From assembly GCA_020137815.1 (NCBI GenBank), contig CM035355.1, positions 7,737,271-7,801,270 on the forward strand: DNA of 64,000 nt. The letters run 5' to 3'. Within the stretch, counting starts at the first letter, position 1, and each line of letters starts with the position of its first letter. Below the pieces are notes generated by a model. It was not told the origin of the DNA and made no database searches. It worked only from the letters and a program-made list of their open reading frames with translations. The DNA is from Hormiphora californensis (lineage: Eukaryota > Ctenophora > Tentaculata > Cydippida > Pleurobrachiidae). Below are positions 11,501 to 21,846 of this stretch, one piece after another. Made by a program: the position numbers and the translations under genes.

Positions 11501-14500
11501 TTGTAACACAACTCACACCGGTGAGTTCTTGGTCCGTGGGTTCTGAGATGACGTTTCATTTGGGATGGATGATAAAATGAGCGGTTACAGTTCTTGTAGA
11601 TGCACGTGAACCACTTTAGATTGAGATGCACTGTATCAATGTGGTAGGACAACTGGGACGGTTTCAGGTAGGATTTACCACACCCCGGTGCACTGCATTC
11701 ATACCTAACAGGCCCCTTCTTTCTCCTTCTCTTCCCCTTCCGATCCTCTCCACCTAACAATGTAGGGGATAACGGAGTGGTATCTACGTCTATAATAGAG
11801 GCGGCAGGACTACATAACTCCCAAATATCGGGAGGTTCCTCACTGCTAGGTACCGTGGAAGTGGTTTGCAGTGGTTGGCAAGGAGCGGAGAGGGTGGTGA
11901 TGTGCTGAGGAATCACCTCCACTGCAACACTATCAGTCATCCTAGAGCTAGAAGGATGGGAGTCGTGTTAGTATAATTAGGGAGGGGATTGTGTAGCTTG
12001 TTTGAGGGTGTGTGTCTGGGGAACTGGTGTCAGGGGATCTGAAAAGATGACCCCTAACATACAAGGGCATTAAAGTGTACTGTCATATCTGTCGGTTGGA
12101 ACGTAACACATTATTATAAGTACAAGGTAATACCCCCGGTAATACAATGTAATTTACAATATAACGGTACATACCACAGAGGTTACCCTCCCGACTGGAT
12201 ACGTGTCCAATGGCTCGATTTTGTCGCTGTATTCGGGAATTTGTCGCGTCCGTTTTCTCTTGGATCTCATCTAGCAGCTCTGAAACAGGGTAGAGTTGTT
12301 GGTTACGACGTAGCAGGAACCGACCGAAACAAGTAAACAACGAATCAGAACTCGTTATTTAGGTCACGTGACTGGTTATCAGCCAATCAGCGACCAGTAT
12401 TTCCTGATTTGGTCGGTTCCTGTCGCCCCTACTATTGCTTGCGTGAGCGGAGGGGTAATTTCATTACCGAGGAGGGTTGGAAGGTTGGACAAGGAAGAAT
12501 AATAAACTAAGAAGGGTGATGTACCAGCGTGACGCGACATTTCCGGTCTAGTGAAAAAAGAAAACAAGCAAATAAGAAGCTAAATACGATGACCACAACT
12601 ACAACTTACACCGAATCTACCCCCATCCTTGCAGGTAACAATATTACCCCTCGTAGTAAGGCACGTTTTAGCGTGCCCGCAAGGTAGGGGTAATTACCAA
12701 CCCCCTGCATTAGGGGGTGCTATTTGGGGGAAATTTTTTTTGCAACAGATATCCCAAAAGTTAAGACGGATTCTGGTAGAGTAGGCCCTAATTAGCAAGT
12801 GTACGAAAGGGGAAGGTCTAGATCTTTGTGATCTCTGTGTTCAGGGGGTTTTTGTAGATAAGAAAAAGTTTAGAACTTATCCCCTAAAAACGACTGTTCC
12901 CGATATCTTAGAGCTCTAAAACTTTGCAGATCGGCTTTATATGATAAAATACAAAGTTGGTAAAAATTTCAGACCTTTAGCTCAAAATTCATTTTCATGA
13001 CCGGAATGAACTTTGTTCATTCTCTCAATCAGGAGTCCATTTGACTTCAGAATTTTATTAGAAATGTTTGGCAATCGATTATCTGCAAAATGCGACCAAC
13101 GAGAGCCAAAACGGACCACCACAAGACACGCGGTGATCTGATCTCCAAAGTCGGTCAGGAAATTCATAATCCTTGCCAAATATGACCTAGTTTTGCACGG
13201 TTGCCGACATCGGATAGGTCTAAAATTTAGCACAGTGGCTCTAAACAATGTGTAGATGAGATTAGCAAAGTTTCAGGCTTAAAGCTCAAAATTCATTTTT
13301 ATGACTGGAATGAACTTCGTTCATTCTCTCAATCAGGAGGTCATTTGACTCCAGAATTTCAATAAATGTGTTTGGCAATCAATAAACTGCCAAATGGGAT
13401 CGGATCACATTGGAGAATCTGACCCAGCACCCGATGGATCAGATCACATTATAGAAATCTGGTCCACCAGCCCATGGATCAGATCACATTATAAGGATCT
13501 GGTCCACCACCCATGGATCAGATCACATTTTAGGGATCTGGTCCACCAAACCATGGATCAGTTCACATAACAGGGATCTTATCCACCAACCCATGGATCA
13601 GATCAAATTAAAGGGATCTGATCTACCACCCATGGATCAGATCACATTATAGATATCTGATCCACCACCCCATGGATCAGATCATATTATAGGGATCTGG
13701 TCCACCAACCCATGGATCAGATCACATAACAGGGATCTTATCCATCACCCCATGGATCAGATCACATTTTAGGGATCTGGTCCGCCAACCCATGGATCAG
13801 ATCACATTATAAGGATCTGGTCCACCACCCATGGATCAGATCACATTTTAGGGATCTGGTAGATGAGATTAGCAAAGTTTCAGGCTTAAAGCTCAAAATT
13901 CATTTTTATGACTGGAATGAACTTTGTTAATTCTCTCAATCAGGAGGTCATTTGACTTCAGAATTTCAATAAATGTGTTTGGCAATCAATAAACTGCCAA
14001 ATGGGATCGGATCACATTGGAGAATCTGATCCGGCACCCGATGGATCAGATCACATTATAGAAATCTGGTCCACCACCCATGGATCAGATCACATTTTAG
14101 GGATCTGGTCCACCAATCCATGGATCAGATCACATAACAGGGTTCTTATCCACCAACCCATGGATCAGATCACATAACAGGTATCTTATCCATCACCCCA
14201 TGGATCAGATCAAATTAAAGGGAGCTGATCCACCACCCCATGGATCAGATTTCATTTTAGGGATCTGATCTACCACCCATGGATCAGATCACATAATAGG
14301 GATCTTATCCATCACCCCATGGATCAGATCACATTTTAGGGATCTAGTCCGCTAACCCATGGATCAGATCACATTATAAGGATCTGGTCCACCACCCATG
14401 GATCAGATCACATTATAGGGATCTGATCCACTACCCCATGGATCAGATCACATTTTAGCGATCTGGTCCACCAACCCATGGATCAGATCACATAATAAGG

Positions 14501-17500
14501 ATCTTATCCATCACCCCATGGATCAGATCACATTTTAGGGATCTGGTCCGCCAACCCATGGATCAGATCACATTATAAGGATCTGGTCCACCACCCATGG
14601 ATCAGATCACATTATAGGGATCTGATCCACTACCCCATGGATCAGATCACATTTTAGGGATCTGGTCCGCCAACCCATGGATCAGATCACATTATAAGGA
14701 TCTGGTCCACCACCCATGGATCAGATCACATTTTAGGGATCTTATCCACCAACCTATGGATCAGATCACATAACAGGTATCTTATCCATCACCCCATGGA
14801 TCAGATCAAATTAAAGAGAGCTGATCCACCACCCCATGGATCAGATCTCATTTTAGGGATCTGATCTACCACCCATGGATCAGATCACATTATATATCTG
14901 ATCCACCACCCCATGGATCAGATCATATTATAGGGATCTGGTCCACTAACTCATGTATTAGATCACATAACAGGGATCTTATCCATCACCCCATGGATCA
15001 GATCACATTTTAGGGATCTGGTCCACCAACCCATCTATAATGTGATCTGATCCATGGGTGGTAGATCAGATCCCTAAAATGAGATCTGATCCATGAGTTC
15101 GTGGATCATATCCCTATAATGTGATCTGATCCATGGGTGGTGGACCAGATCCCTAACATGATATCTGATCCATGGGTTGGTGGATAAGATCCCTAAAATG
15201 TGATCTGATCCATGGGTGGTGGACTAGATCCTTATAATATGATCTGATCCATGGGTTGGCGGACTAGATCCTTATAATGTGATCTGATCCATTGGTTGGC
15301 GGACCAGATCCCTAAAATGTGATCTGATCCATGGGTGGTGGACCAGATCCTTATAATGTGATCTGATCCATGGGTTGGCGGACCAGATCCCTAAAATGTG
15401 ATCTGATCCATGGGGTGATGGATAAGATCCCTGTTATGTGATCTGATCCATGAGTTGGTGGACCAGATCCCTATAATAGGGAATTTAAACAAGGGAATTT
15501 AAACATATATACATCAAGAATACCACTTGTATTGTCAGATGAAACTAAGGGGAATGTCTAAAAGATACTTAGTAAAATTCTATTCTAGGACACACGATAC
15601 AAAGGGGTTGTAAAAAAAATAAATAGGAAAAAAGGAGAGAGGAGATAAAAATAAATAAATGAAGGCATAAATATGATCTGATCCATGGGGTGGTGGATCA
15701 GATATCTATAATGTGATCTGATCCATGGGTGGTAGATCAGATCCCTTTAATTTGATCTGATCCATGGGGTGTTGGATAAGATACCTGTTATGTGATCTGA
15801 TCCATGGGTTGGTGAATAAGATCCCTATTATGTGATCTGATCCATGGTTTGGTGGACCAGATCCCTAAAATGTGATCTGATCCATGGGTGGTGGACCAGA
15901 TCCTTATAATGTGATCTGATCCATGGGCTGGTGGACCAGATTTCTATAATGTGATCTGATCCATCGGGTGCTGGGTCAGATTCTCCAATGTGATCCGATC
16001 CCATTTGGCAGTTTATTGATTGCCAAATACATTAATTGAAATTCTGGAGTCAAATGACCTCCTGATTGAGAGAATGAACGAAGTTCATTCCAGTCATAAA
16101 AATGAATTTTGAGCTTTAAGCCTGAAACTTTGCTAATCTCATCTACACATTGTTTAGAGCCACTGTGCTAAATTTTAGACCTATCCGATGTCGGCAACCG
16201 TGCAAAACTAGGTCATATTTGGCAAGAATTATGAATGTCCTGACCGACTTTGGAGATCAGATCACCGCGTGTCTTGTGGTGGTCCGTTTTGGCTCTCGTT
16301 GGTCGCATTTTGCAGATAATCGATTGCCAAACATTTCTAATAAAATTCTGAAGTCAAATGGACTCCTGATTGAGAGAATGAACAAAGTTCATTCCGGTCA
16401 TGAAAATGAATTTTGAGCTAAAGGTCTGAAATTTTTACCAACTTTGTATTTTATCATATAAAGCCGATCTGCAAAGTTTTAGAGCTCTAAGATATCGGGA
16501 ACAGTCGTTTTTAGGGGATAAGTTCTAAACTTTTTCTTATCTACAAAATCCCCCTGAACACAGAGATTACAAAGATCTAGACCTTCCCCTTTCGTACACT
16601 TGCTAATTAGGGCCTACTCTACCAGAATCCGTCTTAACTTATGGATTTCAGTGATGCAAATTTCAAATAGCACCCCCTACCCTGCATCCTACCCCAACTT
16701 ACCATTTTGACCATCAATCTCATCGCCCATAGCCAGGCCGATTTGTTTTTGTCGTTTAACAATCTCCGATATACGGGACAACCCCTGGTCTTGTTCTGCG
16801 AGGAAAGTTTAAACTGAAAACAGCAAAAAACATTATAAAACACGTGACACATTCCGTCACAGATCTCTAAAACGAAACACCGATTAAAACACGATTTTAA
16901 CGCAACAAACTCTTGCCCTGATTTATCGGGCAAAATGGCTTCCCCCGAGGATCCCGGTAAATCGGGGTCCGACTGTTCCTCTTGTTTGACAGTGTGTTCA
17001 TTTACCCTCGATAGCAGATCGGTGCTGCTGGATAAGTTCTGAGTTAGAATAACCCTGTGTTCTCTCATTCTCTTCGTACGCCCTATTAACTACACCTCCC
17101 CCTCGGAACGTGGACTTGGTACCCTCCTCGAAGGCCTTTGTAATCTGTTCTTTTCGGATCTTCGCCTCGTTTAACATGTTTGTACGTCTCTCGTACTCCT
17201 TCGGTGAACTGAGGGAAATAAGGGATGTTCAAACTTTCATCAGCAACGTAAAATTAGTTATTGGGGGATCTCACTGCGCTGGTAAGCTCAAGGGTGACTA
17301 TTTTGGTGAATTGTTGTGAGCGAAATTAATGAGGTACATATTACATGACGAGCTCGACACCAAGAGAACCCGACACCAAGAGAAGAAGTTGAGGGGATGA
17401 GCAAGTCAAACATTAGATCAGAGAGAGAAATATTTTAGCAAAATATTATTGGCATATTTCTAAACCAAAGATTGCAAATAACAAAGCGTTGAGTACTTAG

Positions 17501-19595
17501 ATGACCTAGATATAAAAGATTGTCAAATAGTCCATTGGAATGGAATGTAACTTCTCAACGGCCGAATTTTGTATTCCTACCACCAAAATAAATAGCTTGA
17601 ACAAATCACCAAATGGCTCATTTCTCGATTGCTAAATATTTGTTCGCTTTAACAATATAGTAGCTGATTGCTGAAGCCCGTAGTGTATGCAGAACTTTTA
17701 TTGACTTACTAATCCTTGATCTACCGAATTCTCACACCCCACATATAGTTTCAATTAGCCATGAAGCTTTACCTACTACCCCTTCTTCTCCTTCTCCAAG
17801 GTGCGCTTACCTCCCCATCGTGTGAGCCCGTTGACGGTGCTTGGAGTGAGTGGAGCGAGTTTGGTCTGTGCTCGTGCAACTACACTGACGGCACAGGGGA
17901 GATGACACGGACCCGGGAGTGCAACAGCCCGGCACCGGAGTGTTTGGGTAGCACGTGTGAGGGGGATAACGATGAGGTCCGAGAATGTGATGATCAGTGT
18001 TGTAAGCGACAAGATGGTGGATGGGGAGAGTGGGTTAAACAGGGTGGGTGCTCCTGTAACTACACAGCAGGGGCTGGAACCCAGGAATGGACGAGGCAGT
18101 GTGACTCCCCCGCTCCGGAGTGTAACGGTGCCCCCTGTGACGGGTACATCAGCAAGTCCAGGCCCTGTGAAGAGGGGGAATGTTGTCAGACTGTGGATGG
18201 GGTTTGGAGTGACTGGGAGGATTTGGGTGGATGCGAGTGCAACTACAACACTGGGAATGCTACCGTGGCGAGGGTGAGGTACTGCAATGATCCCGAACCG
18301 TCCTGTCTTGGTGCCCCGTGTGAGGGTAATGCGACAGGCAGGTTCTCCTGTGAAAATACCGAGTGTTGTCAAACCCAGGACGGGGGTTGGGGAGACTGGG
18401 AGGGAGAATGTGGGTGTGATCACACAACAGGAACAGGGAACAAGTCGCAATACAGGCGATGTGATACCCCGTCTGTGAGTTGCTACGGGAAGTACTGCGA
18501 GGGTGATGCGATCCGAACGGTGGGGTGTGATGACGAGTGTTGCGAGATGATCCATGGTGGCTGGGCTGAGTGGGGCGAGTGGAGCACGTGCAGCTGTAAC
18601 CATGACAACGGCACTGGTCTCCAGGGACGTGAGAGGAACTGTACTGCCCCGGCACCGTTCTGTTACGGAGAGCAATGTCCGGAGGAGGGGGATTACGAGG
18701 AGAGAGAGTGTGATGAGGAGTGTTGTACCACGGTACATGGCAGTTGGACGGAGTGGGGAGAGTGGATGTGTTTCTGTGACATGGCAAAGAGGAGTGGGTT
18801 TACACAGCGACACAGGGCGTGTTCCAGTCCCTCTCCCGTGTGTGGTGGAGATATGTGTGAGGGGCCTTCCAACCATACCGTCTATACCATGAAGAAAAGG
18901 AAGTGAGAACCATGTTACCATGTTACCATGGTTACCACAAAGAAGAAGAAGTGAGGACCATGTTACCATGGATAGTATCCAATTATTGGATACATTATGA
19001 GTAAGAACTGTATACCACGTGATAATCAGGAGCGAAACCTTTCAAAAAGACATTTCGAACAGCGATCTTTATTTTTTTACTTATAAAACCAGAGGCAGAG
19101 AGTCTGTGATTGTGTGTAATGCTATTAATGTGATCATGTGTTTCCCCAAACTTACATGTTTTTTGCATCTTTGTCCTTTTTTAACTCTCTCTGGAGGGCA
19201 GTAAGGTCGAAATTGAAGTTGTTCTGGGATACCCTGATCTCCGCTGTTATCTGTGAGGGAGACGATTAGCGATTAGCCTATATATTTGAAAATGGAAATC
19301 TAGATCACCCACTCAATCACCAAATTACAACCAAATTACAACCAAATTACAGCTAATATAATACTACCAAGTCCATCAATAACACTGCTAGAATAGTACT
19401 GCTACTCAAAGTTCTCAAAGTTCCCCAATAACATTATACTACTATACTAATAATAATACTACTAAAAGTCCCCAAAACAACCTTGAGGGCATCTCCACCA
19501 GCAGAGAGAAGTCTGTTTCGCTCTGTGATCCTCTCCATAATGTTGTCCCCGGTTCTCTCCACGGCCTGGTACTCTTCCACCCACGTCACGCCCAT
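8542..19595 (-). CDS. STX8: Syntaxin-8 (Qc-SNARE), six exons over 11 kb
   Basis: Exons 19482-19595, 19156-19250, 17006-17208, 16703-16795, 12175-12279 and 8542-8609 join with consistent phases (0,2,1,1,1) into 225 residues; human STX8 is 236. Exon 1 (WVEEYQAVERTGDNIMERI) and exon 2 form the N-terminal helices. Exon 3 ends ELIQQHRSAIE, and exon 4 continues EQDQGLSRISEIVKRQKQIG into the SNARE motif, closely matching the human order. The zero-layer glutamine is Q167 (DEIDGQN). A tail anchor spans 204-225 (GYWITILLLFVAIVGVIMWK). The family mediates late-endosomal fusion on endosome and lysosome membranes. Introns 2, 4 and 5 are inflated by other genes and an element. The start ATG at 19595 follows an AG acceptor-like site, so a 5' UTR exon may exist upstream. 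Confidence 0.92.
8829..9641 (-). CDS. TIPRL: TIP41-like protein, TOR-pathway regulator, nested in STX8 intron 5
   Basis: A single-exon frame of 270 residues (human TIPRL 272). Recognisable family blocks in order: LGPWEISSQQCHI, LPDLPEMTFDRNWL, a block ending in ANEWLE, KPFDWTFTTAYTGSIG, VVLFEDELADNGCSKL, VKCRVMPSFLLILLRQYLRV and TRIYAERDWDYAIREVT. TIP41/TIPRL binds the catalytic subunits of PP2A-type phosphatases and modulates TOR signalling in the cytosol. A roughly 25-residue insertion with CRCTGATIKCNHC replaces the short linker after the GPW block and adds four cysteines. The gene is intronless and lies wholly in STX8 intron 5 on the same strand, so it must have its own promoter or use the host transcript. 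Two adjacent ATGs (9641, 9638) can start it. Confidence 0.93.
   Translation of the reverse strand: MMTRTVFPGREDRPPTLTSTKLGPWEISSQQCHILRTTCRCTGATIKCNHCTYSESLELPDLPEMTFDRNWLILRHSVSGREIKLNTLDALKMVDAHNDRVKVSYANEWLETRQNSEHINNTVKPFDWTFTTAYTGSIGDGVVVRETEEQPDKEKLLRRDQILYHTEVVLFEDELADNGCSKLVVKCRVMPSFLLILLRQYLRVDKVMYRVQETRIYAERDWDYAIREVTVREAGYSEVEGLGNVLLFDEWAIGQHLPVTKCVRERLDFG
10039..11940 (-). CDS. C2H2 zinc-finger protein with Thr-Val repeat linker, nested in STX8 intron 5
   Basis: A 633-residue single-exon frame starting at the ATG at 11940. Six finger-like modules occupy about residues 82-242. Several have the C-x4/5-C spacing of TFIIIA-type fingers (CSAPGCGKSYLKPSQLSYH, CIYKNCNRSFYHPSQMKRH). Four more lie at about 519-626. 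Between them, residues 289-455 are a low-complexity array of TVTGDAVT-type repeats encoded by a roughly 24-bp minisatellite, followed by basic RARSSKKK segments. Likely a nuclear DNA- or RNA-binding protein. TFIIIA-like finger spacing is suggestive, but orthology is not claimed. It sits head-to-tail with TIPRL inside the same STX8 intron, on the same strand. An upstream non-coding exon cannot be excluded. Confidence 0.85.
   Translation of the reverse strand: MTDSVAVEVIPQHITTLSAPCQPLQTTSTVPSSEEPPDIWELCSPAASIIDVDTTPLSPTLLGGEDRKGKRRRKKGPVRYECSAPGCGKSYLKPSQLSYHIDTVHLNLKWFTCIYKNCNRSFYHPSQMKRHLRTHGPRTHRCELCYNSYSTATNLRTHQRKCRLLLMCSVCGETFLTASDIQKHRQSHCVYLKCIYKDCYDHLAVEHFRSHLAQHKGGFKCPLCSHVYVLQESLEGHLKGDHKTEVFTSPPECVNDVDVRGWLKALFSSCSQEGELDFGEDPFVDESGDPTTVTEDVVTSVTEIVDTTVTGDAVTKDAVTTVTGDVVTTVTGDVVTTVTEDVVTEDVGTEDAVTTVTGDVVTTVTGDAVTTITGVPVTTVTKDAVATVTEDVVTTVTGDAVSTVTGDAVTTVTNDGVTTVTRDAVTSVTGDSATTVTGDTVTMVTEDMVTEVTTVTTVCTKRRATRARSSKKKVGELTETAPSSTPRARSSKKKSGKLTETASTSSAAIQPHLNHMLYRCPEQGCDYSTSTPRWLTKHKLKHTRSLKCDKCDKTMADKWSLTLHSRTHEKSQAQFSCQYCTKMFPSQSRLSQHCQSYHPESRVWTCEECGDSFSTNKRLLLHYRKHLTSGMGD
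12315..12421. mobile_element. 107-bp MITE with AGGAACCGACC termini
   Basis: Terminal inverted repeats AGGAACCGACC / GGTCGGTTCCT flank an interior containing GGTCACGTGAC. It lies just upstream of STX8 exon 5, in intron 4. The element at 3849-3939 is a right-end-truncated relative. Confidence 0.6.
12765..16633. mobile_element. 3.9-kb TTAA-flanked foldback element packed with a GATC-rich satellite, in STX8 intron 4
   Basis: Outer arms of about 600 bp (12765-13380 and 16000-16633) are near-identical inverted copies beginning GACGGATTCTGGTAGAGTAG, each bounded by TTAA (12761-12764 and 16634-16637). The interior (about 13387-15985) is a tandem array of units of about 41 bp containing GGATCAGATCACATTATA and GGATCTGGTCCACCA. 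The left part (to about 15030) is in one orientation and the right part in the opposite, so the whole element is a hairpin. A second copy of the arm/satellite border lies at about 13858-14030, and a non-satellite insert at 15478-15672. The 88-residue frame in both arms is mirrored by the inversion, and no transposase was found. Confidence 0.8.
17761..18906 (+). CDS. Secreted protein of six thrombospondin type-1-like repeats, nested antisense in STX8 intron 2
   Basis: A 381-residue single-exon frame. Residues 1-18 (MKLYLLPLLLLLQGALTS) form a signal peptide. Six repeats of about 57-60 residues follow, each with a pattern like GGWxEWxExGxCSCN, then a G-T-G turn, an R-x-R-x-C stretch, P-A-P-x-C, a C-E-G and a closing ECC. 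The W-x-x-W core and arginine ladder are those of TSP type-1 domains; the CSCNY insert and the CC end are a distinct variant. There is no membrane anchor and no other domain, so an extracellular adhesive or matrix role is inferred. The last repeat is cut short. The stop region (AAGAAAAGGAAGTGA) is duplicated just downstream. The gene lies wholly within STX8 intron 2, on the opposite strand. Confidence 0.85.
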   Translation: MKLYLLPLLLLLQGALTSPSCEPVDGAWSEWSEFGLCSCNYTDGTGEMTRTRECNSPAPECLGSTCEGDNDEVRECDDQCCKRQDGGWGEWVKQGGCSCNYTAGAGTQEWTRQCDSPAPECNGAPCDGYISKSRPCEEGECCQTVDGVWSDWEDLGGCECNYNTGNATVARVRYCNDPEPSCLGAPCEGNATGRFSCENTECCQTQDGGWGDWEGECGCDHTTGTGNKSQYRRCDTPSVSCYGKYCEGDAIRTVGCDDECCEMIHGGWAEWGEWSTCSCNHDNGTGLQGRERNCTAPAPFCYGEQCPEEGDYEERECDEECCTTVHGSWTEWGEWMCFCDMAKRSGFTQRHRACSSPSPVCGGDMCEGPSNHTVYTMKKRK

Positions 19596-19819
19596 CTTCC
19601 TAACATTGGGAGGGGAGGAGATGTGTTTGGAGGGGGAGAAAGGGAGAGGTGATAATAGAGGGTGTGTCACGCTCATCTTCCTAACATTGGGAGGGGTGAT
19701 AGGAGAGGGGAGAAAGGAAAAGAGGATTGGAGGGGAGCAAGGGGGATAGGAGAGGGGAGAGGTGAAGAGGGGAGAGGTGATAAGAGGAGGAGAAAGGGAG
19801 AGGTGATACATCATGATAT

Positions 19820-19941
19820 AGTCCTTTTTTCAACTGTTCACCCCCCTTTGTCGCGAGTAGAATTGTTTTACGTGCTTATCGCATGTTAGCGTGTAGTGCA
19901 TGCCACAATATCACACGAGTTGAACAGTTGAAAAAAGGACT
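19820..19941. mobile_element. Short TIR element (AGTCCTTTTTTCAACTGTTCA termini)
   Basis: A 122-bp unit with nearly perfect inverted ends, beginning AGTCCTTTTTTCAACTG and ending with the complement. A degenerate relative is at about 38203-38345. Non-autonomous MITE, upstream of STX8 exon 1. Confidence 0.65.
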
Positions 19942-20314
19942 TTAGAAGAGGGGTGGTAAGACAGTATGGGAGGTCGATGAAAGGGAAAAAGGGAAAGAAT
20001 GGGAGTGGGGACCAGCGGGACCAGGATGAGCAAGATCGCCACATTTATTTCGCAAAAGTATATTATGTTCGAAAAATCAATCAATTAGTAAACAAGGTTA
20101 CCTTCATACACGTCAGCAGAAAATACACATCAATACATAATATAATAGCTCTCTCTCTCTCATAGTTTTAATAAAATCACACGATAATCCCTTGCTAACG
20201 AAATTACGTTTTAGCGTGCCTGCAAGGTAGGGGTAATTTCGTCACCAAGATACTAACACAACACGATATCTGGTGTATTCACACGATATATTATTTTTAT
20301 CTGGTGTATTCACT

Positions 20315-21130
20315 CTATGATGATATTAGTTGAGCGATGTCGATCATAAACGTGTCAGGACCCCCCGTCCTGGGGAGGAGTGTAGCAAAAGTTGGAGGTA
20401 CCGCCCTCGGACCTCCCCCTCCACCCCCTGATCCCGTGGTACTGCGTTCCAATATCTTCTTCTTACACCTCTCCTCATGAGTCTTTTTATACAATTTCAA
20501 GGCAAAGCTCTTCCCACACCAGTCACAGTGAAAGTTCTTTACACCAGAGTGAAGGAGAAGGTGAGTTTTTAGTGTTCCCTTTTGGGAGTATGTGTTCCCG
20601 CACAACCGACACCGGAAGGGTTTGCCAGGGGGACCACTAACATTGGCCTCACCGAACCGACTGAATAACGTGTTTCTGGGGTCTGAGGTCAGCACATCTA
20701 GGCCCTCAATTTGGAATTGTTTCACATGATGTGCAGTGCTTGTTGAAGATGAAGTGGTGATGGTGGTGGTTGATGTTTGTCTAGTCACCCCCTCCGGTGG
20801 TGTTACTCGTTCAACCGAGTTTTCCATTTTCACACCGTTCCCCTTCTGCTTACACGTTTTCTCGTGCGTCGTCTTGTACATCTTAAGAGCAAAGCGCTTA
20901 CCACAGTAGATGCACATAAAGTTCTTGACGCCCGAGTGGAGGATCATGTGAGTGTTTAGGGAGCTCTTCTGAGTGAAAGTTTTGGAACAAAGTGTACATG
21001 TGTAGGGCCGCTCTTTAGTATGTACACGCCTGTGAATGTACAACCCATTTTTAGAGGCGAATTGCTTCCAGCAGATTCCGCAGTGTGGTTTAGTCGAGTC
21101 GAATGTAGTTAGTGGGGCGACAGAGCCCAT
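20315..21130 (-). CDS. C2H2 zinc-finger protein (five fingers)
   Basis: A 271-residue frame between the STX8 5' end and the SMPD4 3' end, same strand as both. Three N-terminal fingers (HCGICWKQFASKNGLYIHRR, YTCTLCSKTFTQKSSLNTH, FMCIYCGKRFALKMYKTTH) carry TKERPY-type linkers. A Ser/Thr-rich spacer follows, then two more fingers (FRCRLCGNTYSQKGTLKTH, FHCDWCGKSFALKLYKKTH). The last finger of each block ends H-x4-C instead of H-x3-H, and the two blocks resemble each other, suggesting internal duplication. Likely a nuclear DNA-binding factor. An AG acceptor-like site (ATTTTAG) lies 5 nt above the ATG, so an upstream exon may exist. Confidence 0.8.
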   Translation of the reverse strand: MGSVAPLTTFDSTKPHCGICWKQFASKNGLYIHRRVHTKERPYTCTLCSKTFTQKSSLNTHMILHSGVKNFMCIYCGKRFALKMYKTTHEKTCKQKGNGVKMENSVERVTPPEGVTRQTSTTTITTSSSTSTAHHVKQFQIEGLDVLTSDPRNTLFSRFGEANVSGPPGKPFRCRLCGNTYSQKGTLKTHLLLHSGVKNFHCDWCGKSFALKLYKKTHEERCKKKILERSTTGSGGGGGGPRAVPPTFATLLPRTGGPDTFMIDIAQLISS

Positions 21131-21846
21131 TGGTCCTAAAATAACTGTGTATTAAAGATTACTGTACAAACTATTGGTAGGTCTAACACTCCATTTTAGA
21201 AGCAAAATTGGATTCAAAACATACTCAGGTGGGTTTGTTGAAAAAAAAACCTGGGGGACACAGGTCAAATAAAGTTTAATTTCAAAAACTAATTGAGAGC
21301 TTATTCAAAAGCCAGAAAACCACAAATTCTGACACACCGCACTGTCCACTGAGCACTCAAACGCCCAGATTTCAAATCGAGAGGTCAAAACCGACCGGAT
21401 TTAAAAAAATCTGTCACCTGGGTTGAACCAAGCTTCGCGACGGATTTCTCGCGCGCGCGATATGGAATTCGTTTGTGAGCTCGTCTCCCAATGCAGCATG
21501 TTGACAATAAAATGGCGCGTACCGTAGCCATGTTTCACCCAATACCGCCTGACAGACCCTGACCACACAAAATCGCAATTGTAGAGGTCTGCTTTTATTC
21601 GACAATAGATTTGAACACATAACATAACAAGAGAGTCAATAGAGAGTCAGTAGAGAGTCAATAGTCACTGGGAACCGAAAACAATTTATCTTAATTTTCA
21701 GCAAGAAAAGTTTAAAAAGGTAAAACTTGACTGTTCTCTCTTTCACACACAAACACACTCTCTCTCCCCCAGTCCCTCAGAGTAAGCCTCCCTCGGTGGC
21801 TCAGGTCCATGATTCTCAACACTATCTCACCCACCAGGTTATCAAT

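Noticed and set aside
12982..16416. Two 88-residue proteins in STX8 intron 4
   Set aside because: Mirror images in the arms of the foldback element; no domain and no start context.
17776..18969. 397-residue frame antisense to the TSP1-repeat gene
   Set aside because: It is the shadow of a cysteine-rich repeat gene; composition is Thr/Pro/Leu-rich without domains, and the sense frame has a signal peptide and six coherent repeats.
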